Origin: Bugulina stolonifera | Lineage: Eukaryota; Bryozoa; Gymnolaemata; Cheilostomatida; Bugulidae | Assembly: GCA_935421135.1 (NCBI GenBank) | Contig: OW285196.1 | Coordinates: 14,381,001-14,445,000 of the forward strand | Reading direction: 5' to 3' | Length of the DNA stretch: 64,000 nucleotides | Shown here: positions 11,489 to 22,863 of the stretch, in pieces | Layout: every line of letters starts with the position of its first letter | How positions within the stretch are numbered: position 1 is the first letter of the stretch | Notes under the pieces: model-generated | Databases searched by the model: none | What the model saw: the letters and a program-made list of their open reading frames with translations, nothing else | What the model was told of the DNA's origin: nothing | Position numbers and translations under genes: made by a program

Positions 11489-12531
11489 ATGAGATTTGCC
11501 TACATATCCATTCTGTTGTCATGCATGATGGCTCTTCTTGGACTAGCATTTGGTCAGCGAGGTAAGTAGTTTGCGAAATCATCATACATGTACCTTAATG
11601 TCATCTACATGTACTCAATTGTTAACTACCCTACGGTTCATGTTGTAAGATTTTACCTTAAAAAATAGACTATCATAGATTTAACAACAAAAGTGGTAGT
11701 GACATCTAAGAGTCAACTTTGTGAATATTTCTCTAATTCCTATGCCAGAGATTTTCCATTGCTGTGGTAGAATTGCTTATAATTGCTATCATTTACATTG
11801 TACATGAACTTACCGTATGTTGGGGGGTTTGGCCATTTTTTTATATATTGATGTATTTTAGCAAAGAAATTATTTTTGAGCAGTCAGAGACTTGTTTCAA
11901 ATCCATCAAAATATCAGTCCCTGACGGGGATTTGAACCCGGGCCTCTACGGTGCTGAGCTACACCACCTCAGCAACATTGGTTGTTGAGCTGGTGTAGTG
12001 GTAGCATGTTCTGTTCACTGCGCTAGGCAGTTAGGAGCCGGTTAGGTGCCGGATAGGTGCCAGTTAGGTGCCGGTTAGGTGCCGGTTAGGTGCCGGACAG
12101 GTGCCGGATAGGTGCCGGACAGGTGTCATAGATGTCCTGGGTTCAAACCCCAGTCAAAGACTGGTATTTTCATGTATTTGAAACAAGTCTCCAACTGCTC
12201 AAAACTAATTTCCTTGCTAACAATATATCAACTTACCGTATGCATATTGTACAATCCGTGCAACACAATCATGTAAGTTTAAATAGCGGTAAGAGACACT
12301 TACATGTAGCTGCGGACTACTAGTGCATACGTACATGTATTTGATTCAGCCTTTGTGCAGCCATGTTGGAAGTCAATTCCCTCTACTTTTTTTTCTATAG
12401 TGTCCTCGGAAGTGTGCTTCAACAAAAGGAAATTCATCTGCCTAAGAAACATGGAATATCTGCCAGATAATGCGGCAAATCCCCAAGGATACTGCAGTAG
12501 AGTAGCACAAATATTCTGTGTCCAGAAATAA
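11489..12531 (+). CDS. Secreted four-cysteine C-x7-C hairpin peptide (copy 1)
   Basis: Coding exons 11489-11561 and 12401-12531 are joined by a phase-1 intron. Exon 1 is a signal peptide (MRFAYISILLSCMMALLG..., ending FGQR). Exon 2 gives a mature peptide of about 43 residues with four cysteines spaced C-x7-C-x17-C-x7-C and a short Q-K end. The flanks of each cysteine pair, C-F-N-K-x and C-L-R, are shared with the gene at 14214. The intron holds a retroposon and a minisatellite. This is the inner part of the symmetric frame seen in the six-Cys members, without the outer C-x3-C turns. A two-helix hairpin is inferred; the function is unknown. Confidence 0.75.
11821..12229. mobile_element. Head-to-head tRNA-like retroposon with 13-bp target duplication
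   Basis: The insert is bounded by perfect direct repeats AACTTACCGTATG at 11807-11819 and 12230-12242. Its two halves are inverted repeats: 11861-11940 pairs with 12143-12217. Each half holds a tRNA-like Pol III promoter. On the minus strand an A-box-like ggtgtagctcag and a B box ggttcaaatcc lie near 11930-11975. On the plus strand tggtgtagtggtagca and ggttcaaaccc lie near 11990-12150. This is a head-to-head dimer of a tRNA-derived SINE, or a foldback element. It lies inside the intron of the 11489 gene. Confidence 0.7.
12030..12126 (+). repeat. 11-bp minisatellite
   Basis: About eight to nine units of ggttaggtgcc, alternating with ggataggtgcc and ggacaggtgcc. They lie between the A-box-like and B-box-like parts of the right-hand tRNA-like sequence, so the array expanded within the retroposon. 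Confidence 0.85.
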
Positions 12532-12807
12532 AAGTCCATAATTTGAATAATGCACTTTAACTCTAGTGTATGGCTGAGAATATTCATGCACATTAGTTCC
12601 CGAAGTCTATCCTATCTACAGAACGCTGTATCTTCACAAGCTAATTAATATAAATGTAATAAATCAAAATAAACAAACTGAAACTAGCAATCTGATGTTA
12701 GTCTGACTAGTTTTCTTCTTCTTCATGAATGAAATTAAATTTTTAAATACATCATATTATACCTGTAGATCAGTTCAACAATATGAAATGTCAAATATTA
12801 TGTATCA

Positions 12808-12905
12808 AGGTGGTGCAGTGATTTAGGCGTTAAACCCAATCCCACTCAGTCCATTGTGAGAGGTGAGCATTTCTCAGTCGAGATTCATTCGCATGTTCTA
12901 CAGTA
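12808..12905 (+). mobile_element. Possible tRNA-derived SINE fragment
   Basis: A sequence with an A-box-like ggtggtgcagtgatttagg and a B-box-like gtcgagattcattc at tRNA spacing. There is no recognisable tail or target duplication, and it is too diverged to be a functional tRNA. Confidence 0.35.
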
Positions 12906-13858
12906 TTTTATTGCCAACACTATAACAGCTGTCTAACAGATAGTAATACAAAGATTCTGCTTTAGATTCCCATAAATTTTTATTTTAGTCGGACATAAAA
13001 CAAGTCAGTAAATGTGAATTCAGTGTCAAGGAAATACAAGTAATTGCATGTAATATTACGACTATTAGGAAAAACTACATGTACAAGGAACTTAGCATTT
13101 CCTTGTTTCCTCATAATGGTATTATGGGTAGAGATTTGGGGAGTTATCATTTATGATTAATTTATTGACCAGTGGTTGGTATCTTATGCATATACATTGT
13201 ATACAAAACTAATAAAATTATTTTTGTTGAGGTGTTATTGGGAAAGTTCAGTGTCAATGGAAGCCAAAATTTCGGAACTAAACTACTGCAGTAGAGCATC
13301 AAACATAATATTTAGAGCAAATTTAATTGGATGTTTTTCTGCTAGATAAACAAACATATTGAAGACTGAAAATTTACATAGTATGGCCATTTATCAGGGG
13401 ACATCAATGACAACTTCTACAATCAACTTCCACTAAGTCCATGTTGCTTGAGGGATCTCTTTTGTTCAGAATTGCGCTCTATGGACTTGAAACTATTCAA
13501 ACTTTGCTAGCTGACTCTCAGTGTTGCTGGAAAATACACTGAGATGAACAATAATTCAAAGAGTAGATTTTGTGATTTCTATTCTGATTGAAAGCATCTG
13601 AAACAAGTTGAAATACATGAATCTAGTGAGAAGGAAATGATCAATATTATCATTAAATAACACTACATGACTGTACACTTACTGTTTCCTTGTAATCATA
13701 ATTATGTAAAAGTAGTAAACACGATGATAGAATGAACACATAAATTATTTCACAATTGATCTGAGTGTAACCTTTTACCTACACGTGGGCTATGTGCAGT
13801 TTGTATGGGGCAGGGCCAATGGTGACGTGTCACATAGGTAGTTATGACTCTCATGAGG

Positions 13859-13866
13859 TATAAAGG
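13859..13866 (+). promoter_or_regulatory. TATA box for the 14214 gene
   Basis: TATAAAGG is followed by a putative non-coding exon ending at 13932 (donor gtaaag). An acceptor, cattttag, lies before the ATG at 14214. The layout matches the paralogue at 11489. Confidence 0.6.
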
Positions 13867-14213
13867 TGTTTCAGTAAATTTAAATAACACAGAGCAACAC
13901 TGATTGGACATATAACACCTAAAGAACAACAAGTAAAGTAAGACTATTCAATTTTTTTCTATCTATCTTATTTCATTGGTAGGGGCACTAAAACATCTTG
14001 CAAATAAAAGATAGAAACAGCATCCGCTGTTAGTGATTTCAATATGCTGGTATATAACAGTTTAATAATTATATTTACAATGTGACTTTAATTTGGTTAA
14101 GGTGGCCTAGGTGCTACTCTGCAGTAAGGAGCCACCCATTAATCAAGAATTAGAGAAATTTGTGTAATACAGGTTATAATGATTGCATTATATTCATTTT
14201 AGAGCCAACTAAC

Positions 14214-14942
14214 ATGAGGGTAATTGTGTTGTCTTTACTACTCAGCGCTGTGGCTATATTTGGGCTGAATGCCTGGAAACCTTCTGGTTGGGAAACTGGT
14301 ATGTAAGCTTACTACACCTGACACTCTATCTGATACATATATTTGCACCTGTCCAATTTTTTACTGGCACTATTTTTTTTGTTTTTAAGCTGCATTGTTT
14401 GTATCATAGAAATTAGAGCATTTTTGGTGATAGTACCATAGTACCAAGAGTTCACTTGTAAGTCCTTCATTAGTTCGAGCAACCAATTTGCTGAGGAGTC
14501 ATACATATACATGATTGTATTGTCACAATTATATATAGGTCTTGGTAATATTCGATATAAAGTGATGAAGGTAGCAATCAGTAAATGTCCAACTGCGTTC
14601 TTTAACAAGACATTCTGCACTGTGTTGTATAATCTGGTCCAGGGAAAGTCAATAAATCTCATTTCATGCCAATATTAAGTCTCTATATGTATAATTGCAA
14701 TCTATTCACCGCTATTGCTCTAAACTGTCTATAATTTACGGCAATCAGTCACAATTCTCCCCACACATACCGATGTACTTTCGCGCAATTGTTGATTTTC
14801 TATTTTTCTAGTGTCCTTTAAAGTCTGCTTTAATAAGAAGATGAATTTATGCTTAAGAGGGCAAGAAAACTGGCCAAACATCCGCGAGTATGATAGACGG
14901 CACTGCAAACGGGAAGCAGAATTATGGTGCTTTAGAAGATAA
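14214..14942 (+). CDS. Secreted four-cysteine C-x7-C hairpin peptide (copy 2)
   Basis: Exons 14214-14298 and 14812-14942, phase-1 intron. The signal peptide starts MRVIVLSLLLSAVAIFG and is followed by a short Trp-containing linker. The mature part has the same C-x7-C-x17-C-x7-C frame and the same V-S-x-x-V-C-F-N-K start as the 11489-12531 gene, but it is more basic in the second helix and ends R-R. Loop length is exactly conserved (17) although few loop residues are, which points to a structural constraint on cysteine spacing. Upstream DNA is also duplicated between the two genes. Function unknown. Confidence 0.75.
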
Positions 14943-15004
14943 AGAGTAATACAACAACGTCAATGTTACATGCTAACATGCTCTGCTTGAACATGTAAAA
15001 TACA

Positions 15005-15080
15005 TGGACAAAATAAGATTGCTCACAGCAAATTACTATAATAGTAATTTGCTGTGAGCAATCTTATTATTATTTTGCCA
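15005..15080. repeat. Short perfect-arm palindrome
   Basis: The arm aataagattgctcacagcaa is followed by its inverted copy (ttgctgtgagcaatcttatt) around a centre near 15040. It lies just 3' of the 14214 gene. A small foldback element is likely; it could also act as a transcript-end hairpin. Confidence 0.75.
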
Positions 15081-15620
15081 AAACTTTTGTTAAACCTTCA
15101 TAGGTATAATAATCACCTTTAAAATAAATATGATTCAACTGTCACTGCGGATTTATGCAGTAGATTATATTTCATTCTAATGGACACATGTAGGGCACCT
15201 GCTAGAAATTGCATAGTAAGTGTACTACAGGAGAACTATTGAAGCTGTGGTGACCTTAAATGTACATTGGTAACTACTCTGAGAGCTCTTGGTAAATCTC
15301 ATGACCTTATGAATTACTTAGAGATCTTTCCACATAATTGCATCAACTAAGTTAGTTTGCTGTGTCATAACATGATGGATGGAGAAGACAACTTCTGCAT
15401 ATTGAAAATTAAGTGATTGTTATTATTATCATAAACGTAAATAATATTATGCTATGTATGGCTAAATTCAACATGTCATTTACTTAAAAGTCAGACCAAC
15501 TGTACAAATAGGCTGGTAAAAGCCTAAATAATCTTGATGGTTGTCTCAGTTGTGAAATTCAAAATACAGAGACATTGAATTGTACATCACAATTATTTGA
15601 TTTCATTGCACAGCTGTTGC
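15081..15620. other. Intergenic, no gene recognised
   Basis: AT-rich DNA between the 14214 gene and the start of the duplicated block carrying the 16782 gene. No feature could be supported. Confidence 0.5.
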
Positions 15621-16252
15621 AATAAAGAAAAGTAATAATAACTTGTTAATCCCTATTGATGATAAAATCAGAGAATTAATGTTTTCTCTGCTAACATTTA
15701 GAAGCTAAGGACTAGTCTCTAATCAATAATATTTATAGCATAGCTAGTAGATACTTCTAAGAACACACAGCAAACCCAATGTGAGCTAACTGGCTGAGGG
15801 TAGATAGCTTAGCTGCTGTACACGCAGTCAAAATTTTTTGCAAACTTGATGCATTAATAACTATAAAGCTAACTTATTAATCAACATAGCAAACTAGTTA
15901 AAATATTATAGATCAACCCTGCTATAAGGAAAACCATGCCTTGCCAACCACAAAGTTTGTTGATGTCTGGTAGAATTACCTTAGCACATGTTGGCACATG
16001 TTAGTACGTTAGCATGTTACAATGTAGCACATGGCCTTTTGCCATATTTCCTGGCATGGTTACCAGACAGTTATCATGGGGCGCTATGTACAATATATCG
16101 AAACTGAAAGATAAATTTAGTTATGCGGATTAAACTTAATTTAAATTTTAAAATTAATGATTTCCTCAAAAACACGCAAACCAAAATATGGAATGGATTG
16201 AACAGATTTGGCAAATCAACTTGTTTTCCTTAAAAATTGAACTATAAAAAAG

Positions 16253-16304
16253 GGAACAGCTTGTGTCTGCACCACAAAGCTTTTCCTCCACATGCACCAA
16301 ACAT
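16253..16304 (+). promoter_or_regulatory. TATA box and non-coding first exon of the 16782 gene
   Basis: TATAAAAA lies at 16253-16260. A putative 5'UTR exon ends at 16304 before gtaagt, and the partner acceptor (ttttttacag) is about 33 bases 5' of the ATG. The second copy, around 25621-25681, is nearly identical, which supports its being functional DNA. Confidence 0.6.
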
Positions 16305-16781
16305 GTAAGTCAAACTACTATCTTGAATATACAATGTACATGTATGTAGTCATCCTAAATAATTATTAGCTTCACTAACCTGCAGTATTTATGGTATTGG
16401 AATAATTGTTTATTTTATAATGCACTTAGAGTATAGCGGTTTACTGGTGAATATGAGATGTTAATACAATGTACACTAAATACGTACATTTAAATGGCTT
16501 ATGAGGTCTGATTTGTGCATTCTTCAATACAGCCTTCCAAACTTGGGTATGTCGTACATTTTCATTTGTGCTACTATAAGCAGAGTTGTGTTTTCTTGCC
16601 CACACTTGACCAGCCAACACTCTGTTAACTATGTTCTATGCTACCTCATACACTGCGAAATAACATTCCTGTAAATAACTTTTTGGTGTTATAACATAAA
16701 TTATATCAATGCTGTTTTGAAATGCATCTACTTGTGTGTTTTTTTACAGTTTTACACAGCTTATAAAAGAAAGCATCCATT

Positions 16782-17284
16782 ATGAAAACAGCTATTATAG
16801 TTCTACTGCTTTGCATGCTTGTTGCTGTATTTGGTGGACACCCTGGATGCCATCGCACGCCTGGATTTAGTAAGTACCAGTAGGTGCATTTAAATCAAAT
16901 ATTTTTATAGCCTCACAATTGCCAGATAGTTTTAACCTATCATTTTATTAACTTCAAAGTAAGAGTTCCATGTTGCGTTATTCACTGCCCTGCTTGACGT
17001 GTACAACTTACAAAAATGAAAGAAAATTGAATTACAGCGACTTATTGACACAGCTTTTCTACATAACTGGGACTTTCTTAGATTAATGCATTTTACGGTT
17101 AGAACAACATGCAGTTGGCTTTACCTTATATTTGTGGTAAAAGAACTGTCGTTATTGTATATTTGTTGCAGATGACTTTGATGCCTGTCTCTGCAGAGAG
17201 AAGGCTCTATGTGCACGGATATCACCATCTGATCCAGATTGCATCCAAAGAGCAGTAGCATACTGTTACAACCTTCAACCCTAG
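16782..17284 (+). CDS. Secreted Cys-rich peptide with C-x7-C pair (copy 1)
   Basis: Exons 16782-16869 and 17172-17284, phase-1 intron. The signal peptide starts MKTAIIVLLLCMLVAVFG, followed by G-H-P-G-C. The mature part has cysteines in the order C, then C-x-C-x5-C-x9-C-x7-C. Read without the second Cys of C-x-C this is C-x7-C-x9-C-x7-C, the same two-helix spacing as the 11489 and 14214 peptides. The loop is S-P-S-D-P-D, typical of a helix-capping turn. It is less basic than the other members. An AATAAA signal lies near 17440. I do not recognise a named family. Confidence 0.78.
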
Positions 17285-17867
17285 GATGAAACTACCAACA
17301 CACCATGTGCTACTTCTTTGCCCTAGTTTTTCAGAACTTAACATTCAGATTATACAATGTCATAATATTATGTATTTTGCTTTTGTATAGAACAAGTTTT
17401 AAAAGTTTCCAGTTGTTTGTCAATATTCAGAATTAGAACCAAATAAAGGCGAGAAACAATACATGAGTATTTGACATTGCTGATCCTTTCTTTTTAAATC
17501 TATAATTCAACCCAATACTGCTAAAATATCACCACAGGAATGCACACAGTAATTGTAGGTTGATACTACTAGTGAAGTGAACCTTGTAACTGTATTTTTG
17601 CACATTATATTGAAATAATTCATTTAAATATTGCCACGGATTTTGCACAAAGCCATGTAATCAATCACAGGCAAGATTTGCAAAGTTCTTGTGGTGCTTC
17701 AGTAATTATTCACAAGAATAATGACGCAATTTATGCTGGAATAATAAATTGACAACCAGTTTTATGTAGAGATCTTACTCATCAAATGCTACGTGGAACA
17801 GATGAACAACTGCTCTAGCCTTTTTATTTGAACGAAAATACTGTAACAGAGGGCATCCTTTTCATTC

Positions 17868-18165
17868 CTGTTACATGTGTTCTAAAATATAACCCTAGTG
17901 AAAGATGTGTCTTGCTGTGTCAGGTTCTTATTGCATAATAGGCAATATGAACCTGACACAGCAACACACAACTTTCACTAAGGTTATATTTCAGAACATA
18001 TGTAACAGAAAGTGTCAGATAACAATTTAAATGATTTTTTATGATGATTATAATCATCATAAAAAATCATTTAGATTGATATCTGACACTTCTAATTTTG
18101 GATCCTTCGGAGTGGATGAATCAGGGGTGTACAGTGGCAGTGTAATTTAAACTGCCACTGTAGGA
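17868..18165. repeat. Three consecutive palindromes upstream of the spongin-C4-like gene
   Basis: Three independent hairpins follow one another. The first is 17868-18011, with arms including gttatatttcagaacat and its complement. The second is 18015-18092, centred on atgatgattataatcatcat. The third is about 18129-18163, centred on gtaatttaaac with arms cagtggcagt / actgccactg. They end about 10 bp before a TATA box. They are probably foldback elements or parts of one nested element. Confidence 0.85.
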
Positions 18166-18172
18166 GCTACAT

Positions 18173-18180
18173 GTATATAA
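18173..18180 (+). promoter_or_regulatory. TATA box of the spongin-C4-like gene
   Basis: TATATAAG lies about 95 bp 5' of the ATG at 18271, directly after the palindrome cluster. No other promoter-like element is visible nearer the gene. Confidence 0.5.
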
Positions 18181-18270
18181 GGAACTCAGTCTATTGTAAG
18201 CATTCACTTCATCCCCACTTTTGTGGTCAGGTAATATCTCATAATTATATTTACGTGTCATTAAACTCAG

Positions 18271-21200
18271 ATGATCAGTATGGGAACTCTGAAGAGCTCA
18301 CCAAAGTACAGAATTCGTCGACTTCTGGTGGCAACCTTTTATTTCGTGCTTTTGTGTCTTGGTGGTGAGAAGAATTTTATTGTGTTTATGAGTACCGGTG
18401 CTAAAAATATGTGCTAAAACCAGTAGCTAACTTGAGAGATAACAGGGTGCATCATTTGAGATCATTTTATGCAATTCTACAAAGTAGCGAGTAATGCCGA
18501 CTGCTAAACGATCATATACATGTAGATACAATTATTTGGATAAAAGAAAACCACACACTTTGAATCAATAGAGGATTACAAATTCTTGACATATTATTTG
18601 TGTAAAGAAATCTACCCAAGAGTGTGTATAATTATTATCATATAATCATCTACATGTACTGATGCATTCTTGCTCCTAACACCATTGATTTGGCTCAGGA
18701 AAATTTTAGCTATTTCTATACGCTCATACAATGTAGTTCGGTTAATGGTCAATAAAGGTGAATTTTCTACATTCCTTGTCATGTGCAACTATGACTGTGC
18801 AAGGTCTGTTTTTAGAAGGTGCTTGTCTGTGCAGTTTGATTTAAGGTGCGTTTACACTACACCAACCCCGACACCAACTCCGACACCAACTCCAACACCA
18901 ACTCCCAACTATGTGTTTACACTATACCGACTAGTTGTTGACCATGCAATCAATTAATTGCCAGTACCCACATCCGCAAGCATGCTTGTACAAGTGTACA
19001 TGTACTGTGATTATAGTAAATAAGCATAAAAAGCTTTGGATTCATCATCTATGATCAACAGCTAATCCTAGATTTGTAAACTGGCTGGTAGTTAGCTGGT
19101 GGTTCGCTCTTGAAAACTATACATGTACTTCAAATTAAAGTTTGTAAGTATCACTTTGAATAGCTAGTGCTATGGAAAGTTTTTCCCATAATAAAGCTTT
19201 AGGTTTATCATCAATAATCCAGAGCCAATCCTAGATTTGCAAAACAGATGATAGTTATAATTAAAATACTGATTTCTGATTGTTCAATACCCTCCGAATT
19301 GTCGAAGTAACCCATCACTGTTGGGTTGCTCCAACTCCGTCTCCGATAATAGGGATTTCCAACACCGACACCGACTTTTGTGTTTACACTACACCAACTT
19401 TGCCGGAGTTGAGCAGAAAAGGCGGAGTTGGTGTCGGAGTTGGTGTCGGAGTTGGTGTCGGAGTTGGTGTAGTGTAAACGCACTTTTATGTGTTCTCCAC
19501 AGTGAGCTGGGGATTATGTCTCCAAAATTGCTTGGTGTGCATTTCTTGTGTTGGATAAAATTTTCTTTGCTTCTTACCAAATGAGTATAATACATATTAC
19601 TGGCATATTTCATTGAGCCTTTTGTATATTTTTTGTTGTTTTTGTTGGCTAACACCTGGTATCCTATTTATGTGCTGCTGCTTTTGTGCAAAATTCTGCT
19701 GAACAGTAGTTGGTATTGACTGGTTTAAAGAATGGTTTTACACTACAAATCATCCGCTTTGGCATTCATGATCCATTCTTCAACTTACTACACTGAAGCC
19801 CAAAGTTTTCTTTGTGCAGCTGTAACTATAACCGTTAATATTACTACTTTACAACTTGGTCCCTTCCTTAGCTTGATGTTTATTCTCTTATTTGAGCTTA
19901 TGCTGCAGTGAGGACCAGTTGGTCAAACATTCGTCTTGATATTTTGCATGCTTTGGACTGTTCAAATATATTGAAAACAAAACAAAATGCTTTTTTGAAT
20001 AAGTAAAGCTGATATACAGTAATTGGACTGTCTCCGAACAAATGAGTTGGTTTATATGTTGGTGCCTACAATAACTACTAAGTAATCAAATATTACTGCA
20101 AAATATAATATTTTAATTTGATTATTAATAATACAGTAATGTACATGTACATGTACATGTACATGTACACTGTAGGTACATTTATAAATCATAATATACA
20201 TGTACATGTAAATCGCTGATTGTTAACACATACAAATAATTACATGTACATGTACACATACATGTAGGTTATACAGATAATCAAACTGATTTCAATATTT
20301 TTCAAGCATGTAACCAATACCTTTTTGCAGGTGATGCAACTAACACCTTCATTCGCTGGGGAAAGTCGACTTGTACTCAGAATACATTCACACTATATGC
20401 AGGTACGTAAAATAATAATACGATTTACTTATTTCTGAGATAAATTATATGTGGCGTGCTACCCGTGCAAATGAGATGGTGATAAATACATGTACAACTA
20501 TTAAACACTAGACAGGTTTTCTAATATTTCTACTCATTTGAGTCCTGCAAATTTCAAAAGTAATAACCTAAAGCTAGCAATCAATCTGGAACAAAACGCG
20601 TCTTACATACATGTATGTCTGGCAATGCATGTGTGTCACCTACATGTAATTGGTTACAGGTTTAGCAGTAGGGGTGAACTCTGCTACACCAATTTGTGCT
20701 CCAGAGAGCAACGAGATATCTCGTGAAAGTCTTGACCTCCAGAGTGCACCAAATGTTTCAGCTATCAGATTTGGTTTTCAAGCTCTATCAAATCCCCAGG
20801 CTTTCCAAAGTGTTAACGGCAACATTGTAAATTGTGCTGCATGTGATGTTGGACCACGTGCTATTGTAAGTTACGAAATTATAATTATATTCATCATACA
20901 CTTTTTATTACGACCTACGATGGTTATATCTACTTACTGTACATGCAAATCCCGCAATCAAAATATATGTACATGATCAAGTCTGTGAAAAGACTGAACC
21001 ATAACGACACCCATATGCATTTTAATAGAGTTTCATTGAGTTTGTGTTAAAATTTTAGTTAACTGTAATTGGACAAACATCTTGTCCTTACAGTAATTGG
21101 GACATTGCGCACTCTGGGTATTTGATGACATCAGAGTTCCGAGAAGCTACATCTGAACCAATCTGCATGGCCAGTGATTCGACTCCACCTGCGTATGATA

Positions 21201-21307
21201 TTAGACCAGATAGTTCAGCTCCTCAACTCAGATTTGTCAGGTCTGGCTCTGGACTCTGGAGAAGAAACAAGCTAATGACATGCACAGTCTGCATCAAAGT
21301 CCGATAA
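18271..21307 (+). CDS. Secreted protein with spongin / short-chain collagen C4-like domain
   Basis: Four coding exons: 18271-18364, 20331-20402, 20660-20865 and 21059-21307, about 206 residues in all. The first two introns are phase 1 and the third is phase 0. Exon 1 is a signal peptide or signal anchor with a basic N-region and then LLVATFYFVLLCLGG. The rest matches the layout I know from the C-terminal domain of spongin short-chain collagens: R-W-G-K-S-T-C near the start, an L-Y-A-G turn, P-I-C, N-C-A-A-C, then T-S-C-P...W, G-Y-L-M, P-I-C-M and a final L-M-T-C-T-V-C-I-K-V. No Gly-X-Y repeats were found, so this is a stand-alone domain protein. It is likely an extracellular matrix or secreted adhesive protein. 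Intron 1 carries a MITE. Confidence 0.75.
18846..19486. mobile_element. MITE with repeat-rich inverted termini
   Basis: Terminal inverted repeats gtgcgtttacactacaccaa (left, about 18846) and its complement (right, ending about 19486) enclose subterminal arrays of a 12-bp unit, accaactccgac. These run forward at 18862-18905 and reverse at 19415-19475. Partial internal copies of the terminus (gtgtttacactataccgac) occur at about 18911 and 19379. It lies in intron 1 of the spongin-C4-like gene. There is no transposase ORF; the open frames through it are repeat artefacts. Confidence 0.8.
20135..20275. repeat. (acatgt)n-type palindromic tract
   Basis: Runs of tacatgtacatg, self-complementary and interspersed with AT-rich DNA, in intron 1 of the spongin-C4-like gene. 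The same motif recurs across the window. Confidence 0.8.
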
Positions 21308-22850
21308 TCTCATCTTGAAACTTTGATGAAGCCAAAAGTTTGTAATTCAAACGCAGAGTTTACTCCAACAAAGTTCGGACTCGGTAGCTTGACCAACAAA
21401 TAGTAGACTTGGATTATAATTGGTACTGTTATGTTTAGAAACTCACATTTACATAAGTCGTGCTTGCTGTCTTCAACAGGTAGCTTTAATCTATTAGTTA
21501 TATAATAATAATTTTATCACTTCATGTAATCAGAACTACTCGCTATTGACTTGCTTTTGTGGTATACTGCCCAAAATATAATATCTATGTGCTTAGAACA
21601 TTAGCCTAATTTCTATTAACCTACAGAGTTCATCAATCTGTATTGTACTTCTAAGAACTTGAGAGTTTATAGCTATAGTAGAGAGCGATTGTGCTATCAA
21701 GTCTGAAGTAATGCACAGTAATTTACTACACTTATGTAAAAATTGCAACGAACACATACCTACCTACATGCACATACCATACATGTACCTTGCTCCAAAA
21801 AATGCATAGTATTTACATTTATTTTACTGGGTTAGAGTAGCAATTCTTTCTTGGTGATTGTAAACCGTTCAAATGCATCTAGATAATGAGAATGCTGTTT
21901 AGTTTTTACATAGTGCAAGTATTATTCATAATGGTGTTGGAAAATTTCTCTCAAATTGGATGTATGTCACATTGTCTGGTGTCAAACAGGATCTTGTACT
22001 ACCTAAACCCCTATTAGGTTTACAATCGGATGTACACGTATATTTACCACATGTAATTAATAATCCTTCAGCTTAGACGGAGGTTCAAGAAATAGAGTGT
22101 GATTCACTCATCGGTACTGTTCCAATCTCTGACCTTATTACAATGTCGATAGAATCTATAAGAATATTCTACGAGATTAGTCACAGCCTACACGCACATA
22201 CGCATGAGCAAATGTTACAGTGTAAGAATATGGATGAACTGTACGTCTCAGTGAAACTATCAGCCGTTTATCTGTGGTGCATTGTAGCTCTTGTTGAAGG
22301 ACATAGTTATGCTGTAGACATCAACTAATGTTTTATTGTTTAGTTTTGAGCGTAGTTGATTCCGAATTTTCACTCTTCTATTAAAACTACCATATTTGTT
22401 TGGCTCTATATTATTCACACTGTGTCAATATACGACAGGATGCACATTTTTAATGTTATTGTGTTAGTGTAAAATATTAGTGTTTTGACTGGATGTGGTA
22501 TCAGATTTATTTCCGTAATAGTCAACACAGAATTAAAAATGTGTTATTCTGCACTCCATTCGCCAAATATTGAACCAATCTGATCATAGTAAATATTATT
22601 ATTTACGCTGTAGATAGTTAGGTAGACGCACCAGATAACTAGAGATGGCAGCGAAACACAAATACTCGACACACTGATCCTTCGAAGCGCTACTCAGTTA
22701 TACATACACATAATAATTGTAAATAATGATGATTTGGAGTAATAGGGTGTTATAATATGTAATGCATACTTATTTCATTAAAGAGTTTATAGAGTAATGT
22801 CACATGAACTAATATTTATCCATAGCATCTACTGAACAATTAAATCAATG
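21308..22850. other. Intergenic, no gene recognised
   Basis: This is the 3' flank of the spongin-C4-like gene and then AT-rich DNA. No splice-bounded exon, RNA gene or element terminus could be supported. Confidence 0.5.
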
Positions 22851-22863
22851 GTAGTATGTCCAG

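Larger units (their letters stand above)
15625..17490 (+). repeat. Gene-plus-promoter duplication, copy 1
   Basis: This block is collinear with 24830-33500 once two insertions in the second copy are removed. It includes the upstream region (tgataaaatcagagaatta), the promoter, the non-coding exon, both coding exons and the 3' flank. It preserves the uninterrupted target sites of both insertions seen in the second copy. Confidence 0.85.

Noticed and set aside
11930..12150. Functional tRNA genes
   Set aside because: A and B box-like motifs are present, but the sequences are inverted partners within a retroposon. The right-hand one is split by a minisatellite, and no full cloverleaf can be drawn.
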